Shown here in pieces: positions 1-6,092 of a stretch of DNA of 11,591 bases (its first letter is position 1; each line of letters starts with the position of its first letter). The DNA lies in NCBI GenBank assembly GCA_012800625.1, contig JAAZIY010000250.1, positions 1-11,591 of the forward strand. The letters run 5' to 3'. The translations under genes were made by a program, and so were the position numbers. The notes under the pieces are model-generated. The model was not told the origin of the DNA, searched no databases, and was given only the letters and a program-made list of their open reading frames with translations. Origin of the DNA: Lentisphaerota bacterium (GTDB lineage: Bacteria; Verrucomicrobiota; Lentisphaeria; Oligosphaerales; Oligosphaeraceae).

Positions 1-40
1 ACACGAAGCTACACTAAGACACACCAAGTAGTCTTCGTCT
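1..40. repeat. Intergenic 10-nt-unit repeat array (R1), cut by window edge
   Basis: Three units, ACACGAAG, ACACTAAG and ACACCAAG, start at 1, 11 and 21, exactly 10 nt apart. GTCTTCGTCT at 31-40 is a degenerate unit in the opposite orientation. The array probably continues left of the window. An 18-nt palindrome (CTAAAATT-AG-AATTTTAG, 39-56) follows directly. From 57 to 142 I see no gene: the short frames there are unsupported. Confidence 0.75.
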
Positions 41-128
41 AAAATTAGAATTTTAGCAGGAAATTTGCGTTTTTTATGCTATTTCATCGAGTTTTTCTGC
101 TTTGTCCGGCTCCTTTTTCCCAACAAAC

Positions 129-175
129 AAAAACGGGCAAGCGGCTTATGCGGTGCCGCAGGCAGCGCATAAGCC
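129..175 (-). terminator. Probable intrinsic terminator of larB (long hairpin)
   Basis: The arms GGCTTATGCG (143-152) and CGCATAAGCC (166-175) are perfectly complementary. Inside them TGCC (154-157) pairs with GGCA (161-164) across a GCA loop, separated from the outer stem by one G-G mismatch. On the minus strand this hairpin begins one base after the larB stop codon. Five T follow, but about 9 nt downstream, so it is a less than ideal terminator and may instead be an mRNA 3'-end stabiliser. One arm continues the sequence of the adjacent repeat array. Confidence 0.55.
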
Positions 176-235
176 CTTAGTGTGCCTTAGTGTCTCTTCG
201 TGTTCCTTCGTGTCCTCCCCCTTCGTGCCCTCTTT
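174..235. repeat. Intergenic repeat array (R2) overlapping the larB 3' end
   Basis: On the plus strand this reads as CTTAGTGT and CTTCGTGT units spaced about 10 nt apart, with one spacer expanded by a C-rich stretch. On the minus strand it closely resembles the array at 5921-5977: both run from CACGAAGGGGGAGG through ACACGAAGAGACACTAAG to GGCTTATGCGC. The array supplies the last roughly 19 codons and the TAA stop of larB. Confidence 0.85.
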
Positions 236-887
236 TGCGATTTATTCTCGCTGCGGCATAACCGGCGCCGAAGCCATTATCCACATTTACGACGCTGATG
301 CCTGGCGCGCATGAGCTTAACATGGCCAGCAAAGCGGTGATTCCCTGTAGGTTTGCCCCGTATCCCACCGATGTAGGCACTGCGATGATAGGGGCAGCGA
401 GCAGTCCGCCCAGCACGGATGGCAGCGCTCCCTCCATGCCGGCCACTGCGACCACGACCTCGGCCTGCATGAGTGCCTCTTGTCTTTGCAAGAGTCTATG
501 CAGTCCGGCCACTCCTATGTCGTAGTGTCTTTCCACCTGGTTTCCCATGACTTCTGCGGTAATGGCGGCTTCTTCGGCCACTGGCACATCGGTAGTGCCG
601 GCGCTCACCACGGCGATCTTGCCTCGTCCCCGCGGTGTTTTATCCTCGTGCAGGTATGCCAGTCTGGCTGAGGCATGATACTTCAGCTTATTATTCAGGG
701 TCAGCATAACTTCGTACTGTCTTTGACTACAGCGCGTGGCCAGCAGGTTGTCATGATGCGCCAAAAGCTGCGCCGCGATTTTAGCGAGCTGCTCATCGCT
801 TTTGCCCTCGCAGTAGATAACCTCCGCGAAACCAATGCGTTCTTCGCGCTGCAGGTCCGGCCAGAATTCCGCCGCTTGATTTGTCAT
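177..887 (-). CDS. larB: LarB, nickel-pincer cofactor biosynthesis protein
   Basis: LarB carboxylates the pyridinium ring of nicotinic acid adenine dinucleotide and hydrolyses it to the bis-carboxylated mononucleotide, the first step towards the nickel-pincer nucleotide of lactate racemase-type enzymes (family knowledge). The 236-aa protein has the expected PurE-like domain: VVSAGTTDVPVAEEAA (93-108), GVAGLHRLL (125-133), GMEGALPS (150-157), PTSVGYGA (171-178) and NVDNGFGAGY (201-210). GAGG lies 9 nt upstream of the chosen ATG. The gene follows the CoaBC-like gene by 55 nt on the same strand and is probably co-transcribed. No larC or larE is in the window. Oddity: family similarity ends near residue 217, and the last 19 residues, rich in Gly, His, Arg and Glu, are the translated repeat array, including the stop codon. 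Confidence 0.9.
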   Translation of the reverse strand: MTNQAAEFWPDLQREERIGFAEVIYCEGKSDEQLAKIAAQLLAHHDNLLATRCSQRQYEVMLTLNNKLKYHASARLAYLHEDKTPRGRGKIAVVSAGTTDVPVAEEAAITAEVMGNQVERHYDIGVAGLHRLLQRQEALMQAEVVVAVAGMEGALPSVLGGLLAAPIIAVPTSVGYGANLQGITALLAMLSSCAPGISVVNVDNGFGAGYAAARINRKRGHEGGGHEGTRRDTKAH

Positions 888-942
888 GGTCGCGCCTCGG
901 TTAATGAATGATAAGAGTTACGGCGCCGCCTTGGCGCGCGGT

Positions 943-2127
943 TTATGTTTTCAGCCAGGCATAGTAGTGTGCGCTCACTTGCTCGATGATTTGTTCGGCG
1001 CACTTGTCCTTGCTTAGCAGCGGCAGCTGGGTCAGGTGACCTTCCTTACTATATATGCTGACGCGGTTGGTGCTCACGGCGAATCCGCTGCCTGGTTCGC
1101 GGATGTCGTTGGCGCAGATCATATCGCATTGCTTGCTCTGTAGCTTCAGGCGCGCATTCAGCTCGAGGTCATCGCTTTCAGCGGCGAAACCCACCAGGAA
1201 GGGGCGGTTTTCCAGTTTGCCCATGCTGGCCAGGATATCCGGCGTGCGCCGCAGCAGCAGGCTAAGCTCCTGCGCGCCGCGCTTTTTGATTTTTTGGGGC
1301 ACGTACTGGTCCGGGCTAAAGTCAGCCACCGCCGCGCATAGTATGGCGATGTCAACCTGGGACAGTTCGGCCATGCTGCACTCGTACATCTGCTGCGCAC
1401 TGCGCACGGCAATGGGCTTAATGCGCGAGTTGGCCGGCAAGGGGTCCGCCACCGGGCCATGCACCAGGCTGACGCTGGCGCCGCGACGGGCCGCCGCCCT
1501 GGCCAAAGCCAGGCCCATCCTGCCGGTGGAGCGGTTCGAGATGAAGCGCACCGGGTCTATGTCCTCGATGGTGGCTCCAGCGGTCAGGAGCAGTTTTTTG
1601 CCCAGCAGGTCCGGCACGGTGAAAAAGTTGCAGACCTCCTCGAGGCAAGTTTCCACCGAGGGCAGGGCGATGCTGCCCAGCGCCCCCAGGTCCCAGCGTT
1701 GTTCTCCAGGCAAGACTAGCCCGCTGCCGGGTGGCAGTGCGGCGAATTGGCCGGTGAATTGCGGGGACTGTTCGGCTTCTTCGGGCGACATGGCCGGGGC
1801 GGCCAGCAATGGCAGATTATTGCTTTGCAGAGCATTGCGCCATTGCTGGCTGCCCAAAAGCTCTTCCAGCAAATTGAGCGAGATCGGCGCGGCCAGCAAA
1901 AGCTCAGCACTTTTCAGCTGCTCGTCTCCTAGCTGGTCCAGCGGCAGGCAGGGCAGACCAGAAAATGCCGACCAGGAGACTGCCGGCTGGAAGGCCAGCG
2001 CCGCCTCTGTGGCTGTTACCTGCACGCTGAAACCGGCCTCTTGCAAGCGCAGCAGCAGCTGCATGCCCGGCAGACTGGCGGCGGCTCCGTCCACCAGTAA
2101 CAAGATGCGTGCCTGAGCCTGTGTCAT
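943..2127 (-). CDS. coaBC: CoaBC-type protein: intact phosphopantothenate-cysteine ligase half, degenerate decarboxylase half
   Basis: CoaBC makes 4'-phosphopantetheine for CoA: CoaB joins cysteine to 4'-phosphopantothenate and CoaC decarboxylates the product. The 394-aa length is normal. The CoaB half (about 174-394) looks intact: GKKLLLTAGAT (176-186), DPVRFISNRSTGRMG (191-205) with the key Asn198, AAVADFSP (265-272), KIKK (279-282), TPDILA (295-300), LVGFAAES (311-318) and CANDI (338-342). The N-terminal flavoprotein half keeps its length and some landmarks (ILLLVDG, LLAAP, LAAPAM) but lacks the decarboxylase signatures. By my hand alignment the catalytic His is Gly67, the Asn of PAMN is Ser114 and the active-site Cys is Leu147. 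GGAGGTGG lies just before the ATG. larB follows by 55 nt. The protein probably acts as a ligase only; a separate CoaC would then be needed. Confidence 0.85.
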   Translation of the reverse strand: MTQAQARILLLVDGAAASLPGMQLLLRLQEAGFSVQVTATEAALAFQPAVSWSAFSGLPCLPLDQLGDEQLKSAELLLAAPISLNLLEELLGSQQWRNALQSNNLPLLAAPAMSPEEAEQSPQFTGQFAALPPGSGLVLPGEQRWDLGALGSIALPSVETCLEEVCNFFTVPDLLGKKLLLTAGATIEDIDPVRFISNRSTGRMGLALARAAARRGASVSLVHGPVADPLPANSRIKPIAVRSAQQMYECSMAELSQVDIAILCAAVADFSPDQYVPQKIKKRGAQELSLLLRRTPDILASMGKLENRPFLVGFAAESDDLELNARLKLQSKQCDMICANDIREPGSGFAVSTNRVSIYSKEGHLTQLPLLSKDKCAEQIIEQVSAHYYAWLKT

Positions 2128-2170
2128 AAAACCACCTCCAAGCTAAACCCCGTCCAAAAAGCCCTTAAAC

Positions 2171-2229
2171 CACTAAGACACACTAAGACACACTAAGGGT
2201 TTGGCGTGTCTTAGTGTGTCTTAGTGTCC
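2171..2229. repeat. Intergenic repeat array (R3) with both orientations
   Basis: Three CACTAAG units start at 2171, 2181 and 2191, exactly 10 nt apart, and two inverted CTTAGTG units follow from 2210. The halves form a perfect inverted repeat: 2180-2197 pairs with 2210-2227 (18 bp) around a 12-nt loop. The array begins 7 nt past the stop codon of the TIM-barrel gene. Its outer flank (2149-2170) matches the flank of the array at 5917. Confidence 0.9.
2180..2227. other. Perfect 18-bp inverted repeat (RNA hairpin) between two minus-strand genes
   Basis: The arms are fully complementary, so a transcript of either strand would fold into an 18-bp stem with loop 2198-2209. On the minus strand it sits in the 3' region of the TIM-barrel gene. 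A short T5 tract (complement of 2156-2160) occurs about 20 nt beyond, too far for a standard terminator. It could still end or protect the transcript. Confidence 0.6.
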
Positions 2230-2236
2230 AAAACCA

Positions 2237-3091
2237 TCACTCTATTTTTTTAAGGTAGTGTATGGCTTCTTTGCAGCGGTACTCGCTGCTCAGCTCAGCG
2301 CGGTAGTCCTCAACGCTGATAAACCCCTGATAGTCGATTTTTTTCAGCCAACGCAGCATTTCGGGGAAATCATACAGTCCTTCGGCCATGGAGCAGCATT
2401 CCCATTTCCAGGTCACGGTGCCGTTTTCATCTTTTTCGCCTGGGTAGGGGCGGTGTCCGGCTATATGGCAATGTCCTATATATTCGCCGAGCATGGGGAT
2501 GACCACGCCAGTGGTCTCGAAGCCGTCGGAGACCATGTTGTTGGGGTCGAAGATAAGCCCCGCCTGGCTGGGAGAGAAATTGCTTACGATGCGCAGTCCC
2601 AGGGAGGCGCTGGTGTGTATGGTGCCGCCGTGCGTCTCCAATAGCAGTTTCACGCCGCTGCCCTGGGCGGCCTCGATGCAGCGGGCATATCCGGCCACGG
2701 TGTCGCCGAAGATAGCCTGGTAGTTGTCGTTGCCCTTCTTGGTGAAGGGGGCCGCTCCGCTGACGCGCATGGCTTTGGCGCCCACAGCCACAGCACCTTC
2801 AAGAACCAGCTTGAATTCATCCAAGTCAGTGCAGTTGACATAGCTGGCCAGACCAGCCAAAGCCAGGCCATGCTCATCCAAAACCTGGCGGATTTCGGCG
2901 GCGCGGGACACCAGGTTCTCCGGCGAGACGTCATTGCGGTGCTGACCCCAGAAGCTGGGGCCAGTGCCCGTATCTTCCGGATTGCGGCGCACACGCAGCT
3001 CGAGACCATCGTAACCCAGGCTGCTGAGCAGCTTGGCCTGGCCAAGCAAATCTAAATCCGGCAAGGCGACCGAGGTGATGCTGTACTTCAT
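2237..3091 (-). CDS. Sugar phosphate isomerase/epimerase-like TIM-barrel protein
   Basis: This 284-aa protein has the length and layout of the AP-endonuclease-2-like xylose isomerase superfamily, metal-dependent cytosolic enzymes acting on sugars, inositols or hydroxypyruvate-like substrates. The expected metal-site segments appear in order: ELRV near 31-34, LLLETHGGT (149-157, Glu152), LIFDPNNM (179-186, Asp182), GHCHIAGH (206-213, His209) and FISVEDY (257-263, Glu261). The loop 112-125 and the WKWECC stretch (228-233) probably shape the pocket. AGGGAGAA stands before the ATG. An intrinsic terminator at 3123-3157 separates it from the pseudopilin gene upstream, and a repeat array follows its stop. 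The substrate cannot be read from sequence, and no sugar genes adjoin it to help. Confidence 0.8.
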   Translation of the reverse strand: MKYSITSVALPDLDLLGQAKLLSSLGYDGLELRVRRNPEDTGTGPSFWGQHRNDVSPENLVSRAAEIRQVLDEHGLALAGLASYVNCTDLDEFKLVLEGAVAVGAKAMRVSGAAPFTKKGNDNYQAIFGDTVAGYARCIEAAQGSGVKLLLETHGGTIHTSASLGLRIVSNFSPSQAGLIFDPNNMVSDGFETTGVVIPMLGEYIGHCHIAGHRPYPGEKDENGTVTWKWECCSMAEGLYDFPEMLRWLKKIDYQGFISVEDYRAELSSEYRCKEAIHYLKKIE

Positions 3092-3122
3092 GAGTTTTCT
3101 CCCTGGCGTTGACTAAATATGG

Positions 3123-3157
3123 AAAAAAGGCCACCCAGGAGTAAACCTGAATGGCCT
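3123..3157 (-). terminator. Intrinsic terminator downstream of the pseudopilin gene
   Basis: Outer stem AGGCCA (3128-3133) pairs with TGGCCT (3152-3157). Inner stem CAGG (3136-3139) pairs with CCTG (3146-3149) around a 6-nt loop, with a 2x2 internal loop between. On the minus strand the stem is followed directly by six T (A run at 3123-3128). On the plus strand a T5 tract lies at 3164-3168, so weak bidirectional action is possible. Confidence 0.75.
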
Positions 3158-3170
3158 ATAGGGTTTTTGG

Positions 3171-3200
3171 GGACACTAAGACACACTAAGAATACTAAAA
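3171..3200. repeat. Intergenic repeat array (R4), short
   Basis: Two clean units, ACACTAAG, start at 3173 and 3183, followed by a decayed unit ATACTAAA near 3192. The array starts right after a T5-GGGG tract that follows the hairpin at 3128-3157. The remaining sequence to 3266 shows nothing I recognise. Confidence 0.75.
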
Positions 3201-3266
3201 GTTGACGGAGAACCCAAAATCGATTGTCAACCAGAATATTGCGGGGGGCTCAGGTTGTCAATAAGC

Positions 3267-3908
3267 CTAATCGTTCAGCCACTTGGAATTTTCAACGAAG
3301 TATTCAGTATCCACAACATCATGTATGGCGGCGGCATCATCCTCGTAATTCATTTCGAAGTAGCGATTATGGGAAATCCAGCCTTTTTTCTTGTCTTCGT
3401 CCGTTTCATCTTTATTGACTCTAGCAACGGTGATCCCTTCCACGTGTCCGTCACCAAAAAGCACGTTGCCATATTGTTCACCGTGATTTTTTTTCTTGTC
3501 CCTGGCCATGCCCATCTCGGCATTGAAATCGGTTAGCGCCAAACCGGCCCAATACAGATAGCTGCAATTGGCGTCGCTAAAACTCGCAATGTCAGAAGCT
3601 TTACTGTCTTTAGTGCTGCGGCAGATGAAGACTGCCAGGGTCTTCAGGTAATCATATTCAAGTAAGATCTTAAGGCTGTCGGCGTTATGGGCTATGGAGG
3701 CACCGCTTTCCACAGTCGGCGTCATGCCTCGGTTTTCATTGGCATACATGATTATGCTCAAGCCGATTTGTTTTAGCTGGCTGGTGCAGTCGGAGCGGTT
3801 GGCTTGTTCGCGCGCCTTTTGCAGCGCCGGCATAAGCATGGCGGCCAAGATGGCGATGATACCGATGACGACCAGCAGCTCGACTAGAGTAAAAACACGG
3901 CGCTTCAT
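3267..3908 (-). CDS. Type II secretion/type IV pilin-like pseudopilin with prepilin N-terminus
   Basis: The 213-aa protein begins [20 protein letters not shown], a prepilin leader and hydrophobic helix (about residues 6-28). Cleavage would precede Phe6, leaving Glu10 as the conserved +5 Glu. The -1 residue is Val rather than Gly. The helix leads into an amphipathic stretch ending in [19 protein letters not shown] (41-59), typical of the DUF1559-like pseudopilins abundant in PVC bacteria. A C-terminal His142...FGDGHV (151-156) resembles the H-X9-DG motif, with ten residues between His and DG. A 50-residue acidic/aromatic tail follows. Such proteins are exported to the envelope; their function is mostly unknown. 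AGGAGTG precedes the ATG. It has its own promoter and terminator and no secretion genes beside it. Confidence 0.85.
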   Translation of the reverse strand: MKRRVFTLVELLVVIGIIAILAAMLMPALQKAREQANRSDCTSQLKQIGLSIIMYANENRGMTPTVESGASIAHNADSLKILLEYDYLKTLAVFICRSTKDSKASDIASFSDANCSYLYWAGLALTDFNAEMGMARDKKKNHGEQYGNVLFGDGHVEGITVARVNKDETDEDKKKGWISHNRYFEMNYEDDAAAIHDVVDTEYFVENSKWLND

Positions 3909-3949
3909 AAAATCACTCCTGAAAAACCAAAATTGAAAGCATAAAAAGT

Positions 3950-3977
3950 ACTATAAGACCTGAAAGCGGATTAACAA
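3950..3977 (-). promoter_or_regulatory. Candidate sigma-70-type promoter of the pseudopilin gene
   Basis: On the minus strand TTGTTA (3972-3977) and TATAGT (3950-3955) are 16 nt apart. The predicted start near 3942 gives a leader of about 34 nt that contains the ribosome binding site. Confidence 0.45.
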
Positions 3978-4029
3978 GCCAATGGGCTGTAGGTTTAACG
4001 CAGTGCGCAAGTGCTTTATTTGGCCAAGC

Positions 4030-4064
4030 AAAAAAAAAGCCTTCCTCCGCACAGGGAGAAAAGC
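4030..4064 (-). terminator. Intrinsic terminator of tRNA-Thr
   Basis: On the minus strand GCTTTTCTCC (complement of 4055-4064) pairs with GGAGGAAGGC (complement of 4039-4048), 10 bp including G-U pairs, around a 6-nt loop. Nine T follow directly (A run at 4030-4038). It begins 5 nt past the CCA end of the tRNA. Confidence 0.85.
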
Positions 4065-4069
4065 GGGGC

Positions 4070-4144
4070 TGGAGCCAACACTCGGACTCGAACCGAGGAC
4101 CTGCTCATTACGAATGAGCTGCTCTACCACTGAGCTATGCTGGC
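4070..4144 (-). tRNA. tRNA-Thr (anticodon CGT), CCA encoded
   Basis: The complement folds as a full cloverleaf. The acceptor GCCAGCA pairs with TGTTGGC (one G-U), the D stem is GCTC/GAGC, the anticodon stem is GCTCA/TGAGC with loop TTCGTAA giving anticodon CGT, and the T arm is CTCGG-TTCGAGT-CCGAG. The discriminator base is T, followed by an encoded CCA (4070-4072). The body is 72 nt plus CCA. It decodes ACG. It stands alone with its own promoter and terminator. Confidence 0.95.
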
Positions 4145-4161
4145 ACAACAGCAAGAAATAT

Positions 4162-4189
4162 AAGATAGCCCAAAGCGCAGAAAATGCAA
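4162..4189 (-). promoter_or_regulatory. Candidate promoter of tRNA-Thr
   Basis: On the minus strand TTGCAT (4184-4189) and TATCTT (4162-4167) are 16 nt apart. Transcription would begin about 10 nt before the mature 5' end of the tRNA at 4144. Confidence 0.45.
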
Positions 4190-4260
4190 GCAATGGCAGG
4201 GGCGAAATAATTTCGTGAACTCTAAAAAAAGCTGATAATGCCTCTTTAAGATGAAAACGC

Positions 4261-4302
4261 CTTCGTGTGCCTTAGTGTGTCTTAGTGTGTCTTCGTGTCC
4301 AC
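4261..4302. repeat. Intergenic repeat array (R6), four units in exact 10-nt register
   Basis: The units CTTCGTGTGC, CTTAGTGTGT, CTTAGTGTGT and CTTCGTGTCC follow one another without a spacer at 4261-4300. This is the cleanest example of the 10-nt period in the window. The array lies 24 nt beyond the stop codon of the minus-strand NAD(P)HX repair gene. The stretch 4190-4260 shows nothing else. Confidence 0.9.
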
Positions 4303-4325
4303 AATAGTACCGTTGTTCATCCCTG

Positions 4326-5849
4326 TCAGGCTTTTGGGTTGATTTGCGCCATGGCGGCGGGTATTTCGTTGAGCAAATCGTCTGCTATCAGTCCTCTGGA
4401 GCCTATGGGTTTCAGTCTTTCGGCGCAAAGCCCGTGCAGAAATGCCCCCAGGGCGGCGGCCTGCATGGGCGGCATTTGTCCCAGGAATGCGGCGCAGACT
4501 CCGCTGAGTACGTCGCCGCTGCCGGCTGTGGCCAGTGCGGCGCTGCCGCTCAGGTTGCAGCTCCAGCGGCCCTCCGGGCTGGCGCATATGCTTCTATGCC
4601 CTTTAAGCAATATCACCGCGCCGCTTTTCTCTGCCAGTGCCAGGGCCTGCTCATGTCTGGGCAGGTTTTCATTCAGGCCAAAGGCTCGCGCTAATCGGCG
4701 CATCTCGCCGGGATGCGGTGTCAAGATCAGCTTGGCATTGCTTTGCGGCAGCATTTGCGGGGCCATGCAGAGCAGGTTCAGGGCGTCGGCATCGAGTAGC
4801 AACGCTTTGCCACAGTGCAGCAGCATTTCCAGCAGAGGCAGCATGTCCGGGTTTGCCGTCATGCCTGGTCCGCAGGCCAGTACGCCAAGGCCGGGCAGTT
4901 CTTTTTCCAAGGCACTCAGCGAGTTCTTATTCAGTCTTCCCAGGCCACCGTCCGGTAGTCTTCTGACAATCAGCGCCCTGGGTATGCCGGCGTCTAGCGG
5001 CAGGCTTTCGGGCAGCAGCACGCTGGCCAGGCCGGCACCGCTGCGCAGGGCTGCCACGGCGCTCAAAAACGGGGCCTGCGCATATTTCATCGAGCCGCCT
5101 ATCACGCCCACATGGCCGCGTAAATTCTTATAGGTATCATGCGCCTCGCGTCTTAGCAGGCCTGCCGCCTCATACTGCGTAAACAGCGGCCAGGCGCTGG
5201 TTTGCTCTTGCAGCAGGGACTGCGGCGTTCCCAGGCGGTCCAGCAGGATGCGCCCGCAAAGTTCCGGTCCGCGCCCCTGCAGCATGCCGATTTTCGGCGC
5301 GATAAAGCTCAGGCTGAGGTCCGCCTGTACGGCGCAGTCGGCTTTGCCGCTGTCTGCTTCCAGTCCGGAAGGCAGGTCTATGGCCAGCACAGGGGCATTG
5401 CCGGCGTTCAGCAGTTCTATCCAGCCGGCTAATTCCGGGCGCACTCGGCCTTTGGCGCCGCTGCCCAGCATTCCGTCAATCACCAGGCAATCGCTGCTCA
5501 GCGCCTCTGGCGTCAAATTGTTTTTACACTTCTGCTTCAGCTCAGAGGGCAGTTGTTCATATGCCAATTTGGCCTCGTTGCGCAGCAATTCAGGGGGATA
5601 AGCCAGGCACAAGGTAAGCTCGACACCTTTTTCCTGCAGGAGTCGGGCACAAACCAAGGCGTCGCCGGCATTGTTGCCCTTGCCGGCCAACAGTAAAAAC
5701 CGGCGCAGCCCGGTTTTGGCGGCCAAGTCCAGGGCGCAGCTGCTCACTGAAGCCCCCGCACGCTGCATTAAATCAAAAAGGCTAATGCCTTGATGGGCGA
5801 CTAGGGCAAGCTCCAAGGAACGCACCTGAGAAACAGATAGGGCATACAT
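4326..5849 (-). CDS. nnr: Bifunctional NAD(P)H-hydrate epimerase / ADP-dependent dehydratase
   Basis: This protein repairs hydrated NADH/NADPH. The N-terminal YjeF domain epimerises R- and S-NAD(P)HX, and the C-terminal domain dehydrates S-NAD(P)HX using ADP. I start at ATG 5849 (507 aa, MYALSVSQVRSLE) because family members begin at this point; the frame runs back to a TTG at 5882 without a good ribosome site. Epimerase domain: GKGNNAGDA (56-64), VIDGMLGSGA near 123-132, AIDLPSGLEADSG (156-168). Dehydratase domain: GHVGVIGGS (245-253), LLDADALN (351-358), LTPHPGEM (376-383), ATAGSGDVLSG (440-450) with the expected catalytic Asp446. The epimerase phosphate loop normally reads NNGGDG, so NNAGDA is a small deviation. 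Length and the two-domain order are normal. A repeat array lies beyond each end. Confidence 0.93.
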   Translation of the reverse strand: MYALSVSQVRSLELALVAHQGISLFDLMQRAGASVSSCALDLAAKTGLRRFLLLAGKGNNAGDALVCARLLQEKGVELTLCLAYPPELLRNEAKLAYEQLPSELKQKCKNNLTPEALSSDCLVIDGMLGSGAKGRVRPELAGWIELLNAGNAPVLAIDLPSGLEADSGKADCAVQADLSLSFIAPKIGMLQGRGPELCGRILLDRLGTPQSLLQEQTSAWPLFTQYEAAGLLRREAHDTYKNLRGHVGVIGGSMKYAQAPFLSAVAALRSGAGLASVLLPESLPLDAGIPRALIVRRLPDGGLGRLNKNSLSALEKELPGLGVLACGPGMTANPDMLPLLEMLLHCGKALLLDADALNLLCMAPQMLPQSNAKLILTPHPGEMRRLARAFGLNENLPRHEQALALAEKSGAVILLKGHRSICASPEGRWSCNLSGSAALATAGSGDVLSGVCAAFLGQMPPMQAAALGAFLHGLCAERLKPIGSRGLIADDLLNEIPAAMAQINPKA

Positions 5850-5894
5850 GACTATATCCGGCTGAAAAAATGCAGGGGACAAAACTATCTACAA

Positions 5895-5977
5895 CCCGTC
5901 CAAAGGACCCTTGAACCACAAAGGGACACGAAGGGGGAGGGCACGAAGAGACACGAAGAGACACTAAGGGCTTATGC
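5895..5977. repeat. Intergenic repeat array (R5) with conserved flanks
   Basis: Units CACAAAGG, CACGAAGG, CACGAAGA, CACGAAGA and CACTAAGG run from 5917 to 5970 with about 10-nt spacing and one expanded G-rich spacer. The left flank from CCCGTCCAAA (5895-5904) to 5923 matches 2149-2177 at 24 of 29 ungapped positions. The right flank GGCTTATGCGC is shared with the array beside larB. Confidence 0.85.
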
Positions 5978-6066
5978 GCCTCCATAGGAGCCGAGCGCCA
6001 CCCTGGGTCAAGGCTCCCCCCGATTCCGGTGCCCTGTAGGGGCGCCACTAACGGCCTTTCGGCGCT
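5978..6066. other. GC-rich run of overlapping hairpins, function unknown
   Basis: No credible gene lies between 5850 and 6392. Here hairpins crowd together: CTCC-ATA-GGAG (5981-5990); GGAGCC (5987-5992) with GGCTCC (6012-6017); GGTGCCCT (6028-6035) with GGGGCGCC (6039-6046) around a 3-nt loop; and GCGCC (6042-6046) with GGCGC (6061-6065). The last two compete for 6042-6046. The block continues from array R5 and may be part of one composite intergenic element. Short frames across it do not look like proteins. Confidence 0.45.
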
Positions 6067-6092
6067 ATGACCTTTTTTGACAGGAGTTACCG

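Noticed and set aside
1..235. CRISPR array or tandem satellite
   Set aside because: The units are about 10 nt with no unique spacers of regular length and no cas genes.
102..314. Plus-strand 70-aa open frame
   Set aside because: It reads through the terminator hairpin and array R2 and then antisense to larB.
1055..2116. Plus-strand 353-aa open frame
   Set aside because: It is the antisense shadow of coaBC, rich in Ser, Ala and Arg, with no motifs; the minus-strand gene has clear family motifs.
3951..4193. Minus-strand 80-aa open frame
   Set aside because: It runs through the tRNA-Thr gene; the translated tRNA gives a familiar false protein sequence.
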